Counted from the stretch's first letter, positions 53,030 through 62,677 are shown. The stretch: 64,000 bases of DNA from Stenotrophomonas maltophilia (GCF_002205165.1 NZ_NIVS01000042.1:39577-103576); one strand, 5' to 3'. The notes: generated by a model not told the origin, from the sequence alone. Translations and numbers: made by a program.

Positions 53030-54634
53030 TCAGGCCGGGGTGTCGCTGTTGGGGTTCTGCATGTCTTCGCGGGCCTGACCATACTGCTGCTGGCGCAGCT
53101 GGTGGAAGGCCCGGAACTCGGCCGGCGGCAGTGCCTTGGAGAACAGCCAGCCCTGGCCGAATTCCACCTGGCGCGCCTGCAGGTAGGCCAGCTGTGCCGG
53201 GGTTTCCACGCCTTCGGCGACGGTGAACAGGCCCAGCGTCTTGGCCATGTCGATGATGTGCGAGGTCACCGGGCTGGTCGCGCTGTCGGTGCCGATCGCA
53301 TCGATGAACGACTTGTCGATCTTCAACGCATCCAGCGGCAGCTGCTGCAGGTACTGCAGGCTGGAATAGCCGACGCCGAAATCATCGATCGCAACGCAGT
53401 GGCCCATCCGGCGCGCATTGGCCAGGCTGGTGCGCGCGCGCCGGATGTCGATGAAGCCCCGTTCGGTTGCTTCCAGCCAGATCTGCTGCGGGTGGATGCC
53501 GGTGCCATGCAGCTTGCCCGACAGGACCTTCAACGCCCGCCCGCTGCTGACATCCTCGGCGGCCAGGTTGATCGCGATATGCGCGGTGCGGTCCTGCACC
53601 AGCAGCTCGCGCATGTCGGCGATCACGTGGTCGATGACCTGGTCGGTCAGCGCCTCGATCAAGCCGCCTTCCTCGGCCAGTGGGATGAACAGGTCCGGCC
53701 GCACCAGGGTGCCATCCGGGCGACGCCAGCGCACCAGTGATTCAGCGCCCACGCAGATGCCGGTGTCCAGCTCGATGATCGGCTGGTAATGCATGAAGAA
53801 CTCGCGCCTGCGCACCGCCGTGGCCAGTTCGCCGCGCAGCGACAGCCGCCGCCGCGACAGCCACACCACGCCGGAGATCACCGCCAGCGCGCCCAGCACG
53901 CCCAGCGGAATGAACTGCCCGATCTGATGGCGGAACGCGGCGACCAGATCGGTGCGGGGGGCCGTGGCGATCGCCAGCCACTCCTGGTCCTGGGCGGTGG
54001 CATACAGCGTCTGGTCTTCCATGCCGCTGGCCGGTTCGCGCAGCAGCCGCTGCAGCAGGACCTGGTCTTGGATGTCCTGCTGCGCGATCAGACGGCCGTC
54101 GGGGCTGGCCACGGCCAGGCGCACGTTGGGGTCGGCGATCACATCGACCAGCCGGGCCGGGTCCATCAGGATGTCGTAGTGCCCGTAGCTGAGCGCCAGC
54201 AACGGTTGCTGCGCACTGCCGGCCAACGGCCGCACGCCCAGGGTGATGCCGGCACCTTCGGCGGTGACATAGCCGGGCGTGGGCTGCGGGATCTCCGCGC
54301 TTACCGGCCCCCACGAGTTGCAGACCAGCCGGCCGTTCTCGAAATAGCCCACCTGCTCGGCCGAATGCGTGCGCATCACCAGGCTGCGCATCAGCTGGAG
54401 GTGCTCGGGCGAGCAGGGCGCCAGCGTGCTCTGGTTGAGTTCGTGCAGGGTGGTCAGCGCCATCTCGTAGGCGCGATGCGCGCGCTGCAGGGTGCGCTCG
54501 GCAGTGGTCTGCAGCCGCACCTGTTCGGATTCGCTGGCGCGGCTCCAGGTGAAATAGAACACGGTGGCGATCGGCACCAGGGCGCCGAGCAGGGCAAGCA
54601 CTACGGTGGCGGCAATGATCCTGGCGCGGTTCAA
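53030..54634 (-). CDS. EAL-domain cyclic-di-GMP phosphodiesterase with periplasmic CSS-like domain
   Basis: 534 residues. TM1 about 7-28, a periplasmic region (29-240) carrying C74-S-P (a CSS-type motif) and C105, which could form a redox-sensed disulfide, then TM2 about 242-260 and a cytoplasmic EAL domain. EAL itself reads ESL (E298), a tolerated variant; the other catalytic residues are present: N in AINLA, E in LEATERG, DDFG, K in KIDKSF, E in VAEGVET and Q in FGQGW. Likely degrades c-di-GMP to pGpG under periplasmic redox control, like E. coli PdeC. Convergent with the deacetylase gene (9-base gap). Confidence 0.9.
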   Translation of the reverse strand: MNRARIIAATVVLALLGALVPIATVFYFTWSRASESEQVRLQTTAERTLQRAHRAYEMALTTLHELNQSTLAPCSPEHLQLMRSLVMRTHSAEQVGYFENGRLVCNSWGPVSAEIPQPTPGYVTAEGAGITLGVRPLAGSAQQPLLALSYGHYDILMDPARLVDVIADPNVRLAVASPDGRLIAQQDIQDQVLLQRLLREPASGMEDQTLYATAQDQEWLAIATAPRTDLVAAFRHQIGQFIPLGVLGALAVISGVVWLSRRRLSLRGELATAVRRREFFMHYQPIIELDTGICVGAESLVRWRRPDGTLVRPDLFIPLAEEGGLIEALTDQVIDHVIADMRELLVQDRTAHIAINLAAEDVSSGRALKVLSGKLHGTGIHPQQIWLEATERGFIDIRRARTSLANARRMGHCVAIDDFGVGYSSLQYLQQLPLDALKIDKSFIDAIGTDSATSPVTSHIIDMAKTLGLFTVAEGVETPAQLAYLQARQVEFGQGWLFSKALPPAEFRAFHQLRQQQYGQAREDMQNPNSDTPA

Positions 54635-54887
54635 GCAGACCTCGATGCCCTGGCGGAGAAGGGGCTCACGGCCGCGGGCAGTGCTGCCCCCGTGTGGCCC
54701 GGGAGCCCTATATGACCATCAGCGGGCAGGGATTGGAACCATTCGCCGCGGGGCCGGGCGGTGCTGTCGGGATCGTCTTCCGCCAAACGGGGCTGATCCG
54801 TCACCGGAGCGCGCCGGTATTCACCTTCGGTTCGCGCCCCCGGCCGGATGATCGCGCCGCACCCTTCCGTGCCCCGATCCGAGCCCG

Positions 54888-55661
54888 ATGAATCCGACCC
54901 TGCCTGCCGTGTTGGCCCTGTTGTCGTTGCTGCTGCCTGGCCTGGCATCGGCGCGCACGGTCTATCGCTGCGTGCAGAGCAACACCGTCAGCCTGGCCAC
55001 CGCACCGGAGCCAGGCTCCAGATGCACCCCGCAGCAGATCGACGACAACGCCGTGCAGACCCCCAACCTGTGGGGCAACATGGGCGTCTTCAGCGGCACG
55101 TTGTATGAGCGCGAACAGGAGGGCGCGCTGGTCTACTCGACCCGCAACCTGCCGGGCTCGCGCGTGTTCCTGAAATTCACCGTGGCCACCCCACCGGGCG
55201 AACCGGCGCACGAAGGGCTGGGCAAGGTCGGCACGCCGCAGTTGAACCGGCATGCCAAGCAGTTCAAGGCGGCCGCGAAGGCCACCGGCGTGGACGATGC
55301 CTGGCTGCGCGCGATCGCCCATGCCGAGAGCGGCTTCGATGCGGGCGCGATCTCGCCCAAGGGCGCCCAGGGCGTGATGCAGCTGATGCCCGACACCGCC
55401 ACCGAATACGGCGTGGCCGATCCCCTCTCGGCCGAACAGTCGATCAGCGGTGGCGCGCGTTACATGAAGGCCTTGCTGCGCCGCTACAAGGGCGACCGCA
55501 TGCTGGCGGCCGCCGCGTACAACGCCGGCATCGGTGCGGTGACGCGCTACAAGGGCGTGCCGCCGTATGCCGAAACGCTGGCCTACGTGGAGAAGGTCAG
55601 TGCGCTGTACGTGCGCTATCGCGAGGCGATGGGGTTCAAGGTGGAGACGCCGGCGAAGTAG
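54888..55661 (+). CDS. Lytic transglycosylase
   Basis: 257 residues. Signal peptide about 1-22 (LLLPGLASA), then a small domain with C28 and C46 that could bridge, and a C-terminal SLT (goose-lysozyme-like) domain: catalytic Glu147 in IAHAESGFDAGAIS, followed by GAQGVMQLMPDTA and AAYNAGIGAV. Cleaves the MurNAc-GlcNAc glycosidic bond in the periplasm, leaving 1,6-anhydro-MurNAc. Lone gene, not next to the murein-peptide locus. Confidence 0.93.
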   Translation: MNPTLPAVLALLSLLLPGLASARTVYRCVQSNTVSLATAPEPGSRCTPQQIDDNAVQTPNLWGNMGVFSGTLYEREQEGALVYSTRNLPGSRVFLKFTVATPPGEPAHEGLGKVGTPQLNRHAKQFKAAAKATGVDDAWLRAIAHAESGFDAGAISPKGAQGVMQLMPDTATEYGVADPLSAEQSISGGARYMKALLRRYKGDRMLAAAAYNAGIGAVTRYKGVPPYAETLAYVEKVSALYVRYREAMGFKVETPAK

Positions 55662-55670
55662 GAACCGGGG

Positions 55671-57197
55671 TCAGCGTGAGGAGCCGCGCGCAACAATCCC
55701 GTACGCGTCACTGCGGCCGACGGTGTTCAACGCCGCTTGGACATCGCTGCGCGCCACCACCTGCCACCAGCGACGATCGCGCTCGGCATCGCCGGGCAGC
55801 GAGGGCACGGTGACAAAGCGCTGGACCGACAGCAGGGCATCGCTGCGGTGCTGGGTGGATTGCAGTCTGCTGATCAGATGCGCGGCAGCGGCGTCCAAGG
55901 CGTTGTCCTCCAGCAAGGCATCCAGGAAATAGCCTGCCGCAACATCGTCATGCGCCTGGAGCCATGCCTTTGCCTGTTCGGCGCGTGCCGGATCGCCAAG
56001 CTGGCGATAGGCCGCAAAGCGCACCCATTGCTGCACCGCTTCACCGTACGGGCTGAGGGTGTTGCCGATGGCATCGGCGGTCTCCAGCGCCTGGCGGGGT
56101 TGCAGCATGCCGGTCTGCCACACGGCCAGATTCAGGCGCTGGCTGACATTGCTGCCGCCGCCCTCCCAGAAACGGCCCGCCAGCGTCATGGTGGCCATCG
56201 CCGTCTCGATGTCGCCCAGCCGTCGCTGGGCGATGGCACGACTGTTGAGCAGCCACGCCAGGTCGCCGGATCCCTCGAACACGTCCGGAATGCCCGGATC
56301 GGCAGCCGCCTTGGCCGCCCGGTCCGTCATCGACAGGATTTCGTCGTTCTTTCCCATCAGCAGCATCGCCTCGCTCATCGCCGAGAGCGCGGTGACGTTC
56401 TCCGGCGCCAGCAGCGTGTCCAGCCGCAGCGTGTCCAGATGGCGCTGGGCCGCCAGCTGCGGATCGAAGCGAGGGCTGTCGCGATCGATGAAGCGATCAA
56501 AACGCTTGTCCGCCCGCAGGGCGATGACTTCCACCGGTGTGTCGATGCGCGCAAGCGTGGCCGCGACCCGTTCGGACTGGTCGGCGTTGATCTGAAGCAG
56601 CGCGAGTGCACGCCAGAAATCTGTCGGCTCCACGCCACCGGGCTTCCACTGATGCGCGAACAGCACCTCAAGGAACGCGCGCAATGCCTCGTCTTCGCCC
56701 TGCAACTGCTGGAGGAACTGCGCGGCCATGCCGATGCTGACATCGCCCACGAACTGCGGTGCCAGCTGCACGGCACGGGTGGTGTTCCGGATGCCTTCGA
56801 GGGGATTGCCCTCAAGGCTATCCAGCGTCGCGAGCAGATACAGCACACGCGGTTCATCCGGCGACAGCTGGCGTGCGCTCTGCAGGTACGTGCGTGCGGG
56901 CCCCGTCTGACCGGTCTGCAACGCGGTCCATGCTGCCTGGGTGTAGGCCTCGAGACGGTCGGCCTTGGACAGGGCGTGCAGGGCAGGGCTCGCCAGCAGG
57001 CGTTCAAAGGCAATCAATGCACCCAGCGTGTCGCCCTGTGCAGCTTCACGGGCTGCATCAGCGACGGCGTCGCGCAGGGCCAACGCCGACGGTGCTGCCG
57101 TGCCATCGCCGGTGTCGGCACGGGCGTGAGCGGCACTGATGCCTGCGATCGCCAGCGCGAGCACCATGGCAATACGATGACGTTGCAGGCGCTGCAT
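55671..57197 (-). CDS. Secreted TPR-like repeat protein
   Basis: 508 residues. Signal peptide about 1-26 (ALAIAGISAAHARA) followed by repeated helix-turn-helix units with TPR-like periodicity (QAAWTALQTGQTGPARTYLQ, LYLLATLDSLEGNPLEG, SRAIAQRRLGDIETAMATMT). No other domain was seen. TPR solenoids scaffold protein complexes; the partner is unknown. ATG 57197 starts the signal peptide. Divergent from the NHL/M23 gene. Confidence 0.78.
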   Translation of the reverse strand: MQRLQRHRIAMVLALAIAGISAAHARADTGDGTAAPSALALRDAVADAAREAAQGDTLGALIAFERLLASPALHALSKADRLEAYTQAAWTALQTGQTGPARTYLQSARQLSPDEPRVLYLLATLDSLEGNPLEGIRNTTRAVQLAPQFVGDVSIGMAAQFLQQLQGEDEALRAFLEVLFAHQWKPGGVEPTDFWRALALLQINADQSERVAATLARIDTPVEVIALRADKRFDRFIDRDSPRFDPQLAAQRHLDTLRLDTLLAPENVTALSAMSEAMLLMGKNDEILSMTDRAAKAAADPGIPDVFEGSGDLAWLLNSRAIAQRRLGDIETAMATMTLAGRFWEGGGSNVSQRLNLAVWQTGMLQPRQALETADAIGNTLSPYGEAVQQWVRFAAYRQLGDPARAEQAKAWLQAHDDVAAGYFLDALLEDNALDAAAAHLISRLQSTQHRSDALLSVQRFVTVPSLPGDAERDRRWWQVVARSDVQAALNTVGRSDAYGIVARGSSR

Positions 57198-57336
57198 CAC
57201 GTTGTCCTTCCATGGAATGAACGCTGATTGAAACCGGAACGTGGCGTCCACACAAGTCGCATTCGTTGTGCAGGGTTTGCAGGCACGCCACGAGCGGCTA
57301 AGGTCGTGTCCCGAACAGCAGCAGGCAAGGACAGCG

Positions 57337-59421
57337 ATGACGCGCGGACGATGGGCAATGGTGGTGCTGATAGCAGCCCTGATGGCGGCGGCCCTGGCAT
57401 GGACCTTCCTGCGCGAACCAGCCGCGCCCGCGCCGCCGCCGGGCCCGGTGGCGACCGTGCTCGGCTGGTCGCCGCAGTTCAGCGTGCTGGCCGGCGACGG
57501 TGTCGGTGGCAGCGCCGAAGGTCCCGCCGCCCAGGCGCGCTTCGCCGATCCCTACGGACTGGCGGTGGACGCGCACGGCGTGGTCTACATCGCCGATGCC
57601 GGCGACAACAACCGCATCCGCCGCGTTCACTCCGACGGCCGCGTGGACACGCTGGCCGGGCACGGCGAGGGCTGGCGCGATGGCGCCGCGCTGCAGGCGC
57701 AGTTCAATACACCGTCCGGCATCGCGTTGGATGTGGCCGGCAACGTCTACGTCGCCGACACCGGCAATCACGTGATCCGCCGCATCGCGGTAGACGGCAC
57801 CGTGAGCACGCTGGCCGGTGATGGCCAGCGGGGCTTCGTCGATGGGCCAGCCGCGCAGGCGCGGTTCGATGGACCGATGGGGGTGGCGGTGGACGCCGGT
57901 GGCCGCGTGTATGTGGCCGATACCTACAACGACCGCATCCGCGTGATCGAGCCCGATGGCCGTGTGCATACCCTGGCTGGTGGCGAGCGCCCAGGGCTGA
58001 TGGACGGCATCGGCGCGGGCACCCGCCTGGATACGCCGGTCGCGCTGGCACTGGATCCGCAGGGAAATCTGCTGATCGCCGACCTGTTCAACAACGCGAT
58101 CCGCCAGCTTGCGCCGGATGGCACGCTGAGCACGCGCGTGGCCGACGGTGGTCTGCTCAGTGGACCCCTGTCCGTGGCAGTAACCCATGACGGGGTGATC
58201 TACGCCAGCGACATCAACGGCAAGGTGGTGCAGATCTCGGCGCAGGGCCACCAGCTCGCGCTGGCGGGTGTGCCGCCGCAGCCGCGCTTTGCCCGGCCGA
58301 CTGCACTCGCACTGGATGCCGACGGCGGGCTGTATCTGGCCGATGCAGCGTCCTACCGGGTGCACCGGCTGCGTGCGCTGGCCGCGGGCCAGACTGCGCC
58401 GCCGGCCCTGATCGGCCCGGCACCGGACGCGCCGTTGCCCGACACCGCTGGCCGTTGGCCACTGGCGCCGCAGGACGGCTGGCATGAGGTGGTCGGCACG
58501 CTGGGCGAGGTGCGCGGCGACTTCAAGGGCGAGAGCCGCCACCATCTGCATGGCGGCTTCGACATCCGCGGTGATGTCGGCCAGCCGGTATTGGCGATCG
58601 CCGATGGCAAGGTCGATACGCCGTTCGCGGCGTGGTCGGTCGGCGGCCAGGCCGAAGGCCTTTCGCTGGGCCGGCTCAAGTACATCCACATGAAGGTCGG
58701 CCGTGACCCGCGCGATCGTGCGTTCGATCCGCGCTGGCAGCAGGTGTCCGGTGAGGACGGCACGTTGGAGCGCATCCGCGTGCGTCGCGGCACCCGTTTC
58801 GCCGCCGGCGAAACGCTGGGCAGCATCAACCGCATGGCGCATGTCCACCTGAGCGTGGGCGCCAGTGGCTTCGAGCGCAATGCGGTGGCGCTGGGCTTCA
58901 CCGGCTATGCCGATACGTTCGCGCCGCGCATCACCGAGGTCGCCGTGCTGGACGATCTGGACCAGCCGATCAAGGCCGGTGCCGACGGACGCGTTGCGAT
59001 CCCCCGCCAGGGCCCGGGCGTGCAGATCGTGGTGGAAGCGTGGGACCAGGTGGACCGCAACCTGCCGCGCCGTCGGCTGGGGCTGTACCAGGTCGGCTAC
59101 CAGGTGCTGGACGCACAGGGCCAGCCGCTGGCCGGCTACGAGCAGCCGCGCTTCAACATCGTGTTCAACCGGATGCCGCGCGAAGACAGCGCTACGCGCG
59201 TGGCCTACGCACCGGACAGCGGCATCACCGTGCATGGCAGCGCGGTCACGCGGTTCCGCTACCTGGTCACCAATACCGTGCGTGACGGCCTGGTCGAGAC
59301 CGGACGCTGGCAACCGGATGCGCTGCCGGCCGGCGAGTACATTCTGCGTGGCAGTGCGCGCGACTACAGCGGCAATGAGGCCATCGGCCCGCGCGATCTG
59401 AAGGTCACGCTGTTGCCCTGA
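57337..59421 (+). CDS. NHL-repeat propeller fused to an M23-type metallopeptidase domain
   Basis: 694 residues. An N-terminal signal anchor (about 8-22, MVVLIAALMAAALAWTFL), a run of NHL repeats (about 60-345, DPYGLAVDAHGVVYIADAGD and similar units) and then an M23/LytM-like domain with H405-x3-D409 (HGGFD) and H502-V-H504 (AHVHL), the full zinc set of gly-gly endopeptidases. A final beta domain follows (about 540-694). Fusions of a propeller to an M23 domain are unusual to me; the propeller may bind cell-wall or surface polymer and place the peptidase. AAGGA precedes ATG 57337. Confidence 0.85.
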   Translation: MTRGRWAMVVLIAALMAAALAWTFLREPAAPAPPPGPVATVLGWSPQFSVLAGDGVGGSAEGPAAQARFADPYGLAVDAHGVVYIADAGDNNRIRRVHSDGRVDTLAGHGEGWRDGAALQAQFNTPSGIALDVAGNVYVADTGNHVIRRIAVDGTVSTLAGDGQRGFVDGPAAQARFDGPMGVAVDAGGRVYVADTYNDRIRVIEPDGRVHTLAGGERPGLMDGIGAGTRLDTPVALALDPQGNLLIADLFNNAIRQLAPDGTLSTRVADGGLLSGPLSVAVTHDGVIYASDINGKVVQISAQGHQLALAGVPPQPRFARPTALALDADGGLYLADAASYRVHRLRALAAGQTAPPALIGPAPDAPLPDTAGRWPLAPQDGWHEVVGTLGEVRGDFKGESRHHLHGGFDIRGDVGQPVLAIADGKVDTPFAAWSVGGQAEGLSLGRLKYIHMKVGRDPRDRAFDPRWQQVSGEDGTLERIRVRRGTRFAAGETLGSINRMAHVHLSVGASGFERNAVALGFTGYADTFAPRITEVAVLDDLDQPIKAGADGRVAIPRQGPGVQIVVEAWDQVDRNLPRRRLGLYQVGYQVLDAQGQPLAGYEQPRFNIVFNRMPREDSATRVAYAPDSGITVHGSAVTRFRYLVTNTVRDGLVETGRWQPDALPAGEYILRGSARDYSGNEAIGPRDLKVTLLP

Positions 59422-59427
59422 GCTGCC

Positions 59428-59802
59428 TCAGGCGCCGACGCGCACGCGCTCGGCGTCCATGTCGGCCAGCGGCCGCACCTCGATACTGCCGAAACGCGAC
59501 CACGGGAACTGCTGGGCGATGCGCATCGCCTCGGCGTGGTCGGGGGCGTTGATCAGGTTGAAGCCGGCCAGCAGTTCGTGGGTCTCGGCGAACGGGCCGT
59601 CGGTGATGCGGGTCTGGCCCTGGCGCACGCGCAGCGTGCGCGCGCTGTCCACCGGTTCCAGCTTCTGGGCGAGCACCAGCGTGCCTTCGGCCTGCAACCG
59701 GTCGGCGTGCTGCAGGCAGTCGTGCATCAGGCGGTCGTATTCGTCGCCGGGCAGGGCGTGCAACAGGCCCTCGTCGATATAGATCAGCAGAAGAAATTGC
59801 AT
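59428..59802 (-). CDS. YciI-family protein (DGPF domain)
   Basis: 124 residues, the single-domain YCII/DGPF fold with the signature TDGPFAETHELLAGF (about 67-80). Small YciI proteins may act in stress or as enzymes on small aldehydes/epoxides; function unknown. It is convergent with the NHL/M23 gene and lies upstream, divergent, of a paralogous DGPF protein and the sigma factor, the layout expected for ECF42 clusters. Confidence 0.9.
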   Translation of the reverse strand: MQFLLLIYIDEGLLHALPGDEYDRLMHDCLQHADRLQAEGTLVLAQKLEPVDSARTLRVRQGQTRITDGPFAETHELLAGFNLINAPDHAEAMRIAQQFPWSRFGSIEVRPLADMDAERVRVGA

Positions 59803-59991
59803 GGCCGGACCGGGGTGGGCGGGGGAATCCGCATGATGCCCCAGCCCGCGCTCGCGGCGTGTTGCAACGCCGCAGCGGTGCCCTGTTCAGCGATGGAAAA
59901 ATAAATCGGTCGGGCCTGTCGATTTCCGCCCCGCCGGCTCGTTGTATCCAGTGAACGGCCCGGGTTCCGGGCTGGCACACAGGAGCACCCC

Positions 59992-60411
59992 GTGAAAGTC
60001 ATGGTACTGGTCAAGGCAACGGCGGCCACCGAGGCCGGTCAACTGCCCACCGAGCAGGAGATCCGCGCCATGGGCGCCTACAACGAGCAGCTGGTCCAGG
60101 CCGGCATCATGCTGGCGGGCGAGGGCCTGCACCCGACCTCGCGCGCACGCCGGGTGGCCTTCGGCAGCGAACCGCCGCGCGTGATCGACGGCCCGTTCGC
60201 CGAAACCCGCGAACTGGTCTGCGGGTTCTGGCTCTGGCAGGTCCGCTCGCTGGACGAGGCCACCGAGTGGCTCAAGCGCGCGCCGTTCGCCGCTGGCGAT
60301 GTTGTCGAGCTGCGGCCGATCCTCAGTGCCGAGGATTTCGGCGCCGCCTTCACTCCCGAATTACAGGCGCAGGAACAGCGTCTGCGCGACCAGATCGGCG
60401 CTGCCGACTAA
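59992..60411 (+). CDS. YciI-family protein (DGPF domain), second copy
   Basis: 139 residues from GTG 59992 with AGGAG 7 bases upstream. Contains the DGPF signature (IDGPFAETRELVCGF) and the second family block GFWLWQVRSLDEATEWLKRA. First gene of a rightward run of DGPF, VOC, VOC and sigma factor genes with short spacers. Its function is unknown; the family is diagnostic for ECF42 sigma regulation. Confidence 0.92.
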   Translation: MKVMVLVKATAATEAGQLPTEQEIRAMGAYNEQLVQAGIMLAGEGLHPTSRARRVAFGSEPPRVIDGPFAETRELVCGFWLWQVRSLDEATEWLKRAPFAAGDVVELRPILSAEDFGAAFTPELQAQEQRLRDQIGAAD

Positions 60412-60438
60412 TCCCCCCCGCACCCCTGGAGCATTCCC

Positions 60439-60861
60439 ATGAAACTGATTCCGTTCCTCGGCTTCAACGGCAAGACCCATGAGGCCATGGCCTTCTACGC
60501 GCAGGTGCTGGGCGGCAAGGTCACCTCGGAAATGAAGTACCGCGACATGCCGCCCATGGAAAGCAAGGAGGGCTGTGGCGAGATGCCGCCGGAGACACTG
60601 GACCACGTCGCGCACAGCCAACTGGAGGTGGGCTCGGCGATCCTGATGGCCGCCGACGGCCCGTCGCCCGACGGGCAGGGCAGCACAACGATCAACATCG
60701 ATGTGGACTCGATCGAGGAGGCCGAGCGCGTGTTCAAGGCGCTGGCCGACGGTGGCGAGATCAAGATGCCGATCACCGAAACCTTCTGGGCCCATCGTTG
60801 GGGCTTTCTGATCGACCGTTACGGCAAGCCGTGGATGGTCAACTGCATGAAACAGCCCTGA
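60439..60861 (+). CDS. PhnB-like VOC (glyoxalase/bleomycin-resistance fold) protein
   Basis: 140 residues. VOC fold with the PhnB-like features HEAMAFYAQVLGGKV near the N-terminus and the late WGFLIDRYGKPWMVNC. In this family the metal ligands are often lost, and here the usual His/Glu pattern is incomplete, so enzymatic activity is doubtful. It is spaced 27 bases from the previous and next genes, so part of the sigma-factor transcript. Exact substrate unknown. Confidence 0.88.
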   Translation: MKLIPFLGFNGKTHEAMAFYAQVLGGKVTSEMKYRDMPPMESKEGCGEMPPETLDHVAHSQLEVGSAILMAADGPSPDGQGSTTINIDVDSIEEAERVFKALADGGEIKMPITETFWAHRWGFLIDRYGKPWMVNCMKQP

Positions 60862-60888
60862 TTCTTCCGTTCAACAGGAACCCTCCGC

Positions 60889-61299
60889 ATGACCAGCACG
60901 ACGCAGCAGATGATCTTCGTCAACCTCCCGGTGCGCGATCTGGAGGCGTCCAAGACGTTTTTCGCCGCCCTTGGCTATACCTTCAACCCGACCTTCACCG
61001 ATGAGAACGCGGCCTGCATGATCATCAGCGACAGCATCTTCGTGATGTTGCTGGTGGAGCCGTTCTTCGCGCAGTTCACGACCCAGCCGATCAGCGACGC
61101 GCGGCGCCAGACCGAGGTGATCACCTGCCTGTCGGCGGAGAGCCGCAAGGCGGTCGATGGGCTGGTGGACAAGGCGTTGAAGGCCGGTGCCCGCGAGCCG
61201 CAGCCCGCGCGCGATTACGGTTTCATGTACCAGCGTGGCTTCCAGGACCTGGATGGGCACCTGTGGGAAATCGCGCACATGGACGGTGAACCAGGGTGA
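60889..61299 (+). CDS. VOC-family protein (glyoxalase-like)
   Basis: 136 residues; two VOC halves with PVRDLEASKTFFAALGYTFN and the C-terminal FQDLDGHLWEIAHM, which has the His-x-x-Glu (HLWE) metal-ligand pattern of active lactoylglutathione-lyase-like enzymes. Cytoplasmic; substrate unknown. It sits directly before the sigma factor gene, with 55 bases between. Confidence 0.9.
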   Translation: MTSTTQQMIFVNLPVRDLEASKTFFAALGYTFNPTFTDENAACMIISDSIFVMLLVEPFFAQFTTQPISDARRQTEVITCLSAESRKAVDGLVDKALKAGAREPQPARDYGFMYQRGFQDLDGHLWEIAHMDGEPG

Positions 61300-61354
61300 T
61301 CGCCCGCCGCGGTGCGGCTTGTGCCCCGGCCGCACCGGTGCTCTGATCGGCCGC

Positions 61355-62608
61355 ATGGAGACGGCACTGACGCAACGACTGGAAACGATCTGGCGCATGG
61401 AGTCGCCAGTGTTGACCGCCCGCCTGACCCGCCTGCTTGGGGGGGACGTCGGCCGTGCCGAAGAGCTGGTCCAAGACACCTGGCTGGCCGCGCTGGAGCG
61501 CTGGCCCAGCCAGGGCGTGCCGGACAATCCCGGAGCGTGGCTGATGACCACCGCGCGCAACCGCGCCATCGATGTGCTGCGCCAGCACCAGCGCGTCGCC
61601 GGCCAGCATGCGCAGTACGGCAGTGAGCTGGAGCCGCTGCCATTGCCGGCGCCGGACGACAGCGACGCACTGGAAGACGATATCGGCGATGACCTGCTGC
61701 GGTTGATGTTCGTCGCCTGCCATCCGGTGCTGGCCGCCGATGCGCGTGTGGCGTTGACGCTGCGGCTGCTTGGCGGGCTGACCACCGAGGAGATCGCGCG
61801 CGCGTTCCTCGCCCCGGAGCCGACCATCGCCCAGCGCATCGTGCGTGCCAAACGCACCCTGGCGCAGAAGCAGGTCCCGTTCGAAGTGCCGCGCCAGGCC
61901 GCCTTGCCGGAACGCTTGGCTTCGGTACTGGAGGTGGTCTACCTGATCTTCAACGAAGGCTATGCGGCCAGCGCCGGCGACGACTGGATGCGCCCGGCCT
62001 TGTGCGATGAAGCGCTGCGGCTCGGCCGCGTGTTGGCCAGCCGCCTGCCAACCTGGCCACAGGTGCACGGGCTGCTCGCCCTGATGGAACTGCAGGCGTC
62101 GCGGACCGCCGCACGCACCGATGCGGCCGGCACGCCGATCCTGCTGCCCGACCAGGACCGCACGCGCTGGGACTGGTTGCAGATCGGCCGCGGCCAGGCC
62201 GCCCTGCAGCAGGCGGTCGCGCTCGGCGGTGGTGACGATCCCTATGCACTGCAGGCGGCCATCGCCGAGTGCCATGCGCGCGCGCGCCGCGCCGAAGACA
62301 CCGACTGGGCGCGGATGACCGTGTTGTACGCGCGGCTGGCCCAGCGCCAGCCCTCGCCGGTGGTCGCGCTGAACCATGCAGTGGCCGTGTCGCGGGCCCA
62401 GGGTGCGGCGGCCGCATGGCCACTGGTCGACGCGCTCGGTGGGGATGCGCGCCTGCGCGACTACGCACCGCTGGCCGCGGTGCAGGGCGATCTGCTGGCC
62501 CAGCTGGGCCGTCCCGACGAAGCGCGGGCGGCTTTCGAGCGCGCCGCCGCGCTGACCGCCAACGCACGTGAGAAGGCGATGCTGCTGGCCCGCGCCGCGG
62601 CTGTGTAG
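61355..62608 (+). CDS. ECF42-type RNA polymerase sigma factor with C-terminal TPR-like extension
   Basis: 417 residues. Sigma2 region about 10-80 (LTRLLGGDVGRAEELVQDTW) and sigma4 about 110-180 (ALTLRLLGGLTTEEIARAFL, APEPTIAQRIVRAKRTL), then a long C-terminal helical/TPR-like region (about 190-417) with NEGYAASAGDDW. This large C-terminal extension, together with linkage to DGPF (YciI) genes, is the hallmark of group ECF42, which lacks a classical anti-sigma factor and may be controlled by its own C-terminal domain. No anti-sigma factor is adjacent. ATG 61355 is used; longer frames overlap the VOC gene. Confidence 0.92.
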   Translation: METALTQRLETIWRMESPVLTARLTRLLGGDVGRAEELVQDTWLAALERWPSQGVPDNPGAWLMTTARNRAIDVLRQHQRVAGQHAQYGSELEPLPLPAPDDSDALEDDIGDDLLRLMFVACHPVLAADARVALTLRLLGGLTTEEIARAFLAPEPTIAQRIVRAKRTLAQKQVPFEVPRQAALPERLASVLEVVYLIFNEGYAASAGDDWMRPALCDEALRLGRVLASRLPTWPQVHGLLALMELQASRTAARTDAAGTPILLPDQDRTRWDWLQIGRGQAALQQAVALGGGDDPYALQAAIAECHARARRAEDTDWARMTVLYARLAQRQPSPVVALNHAVAVSRAQGAAAAWPLVDALGGDARLRDYAPLAAVQGDLLAQLGRPDEARAAFERAAALTANAREKAMLLARAAAV

Positions 62609-62677
62609 ACCGGCACTGCACTGCGCGGCGGCTCTGGCCTACACTCGGGCAATTGTCGGTCAGTCATGAGGTGCAGC

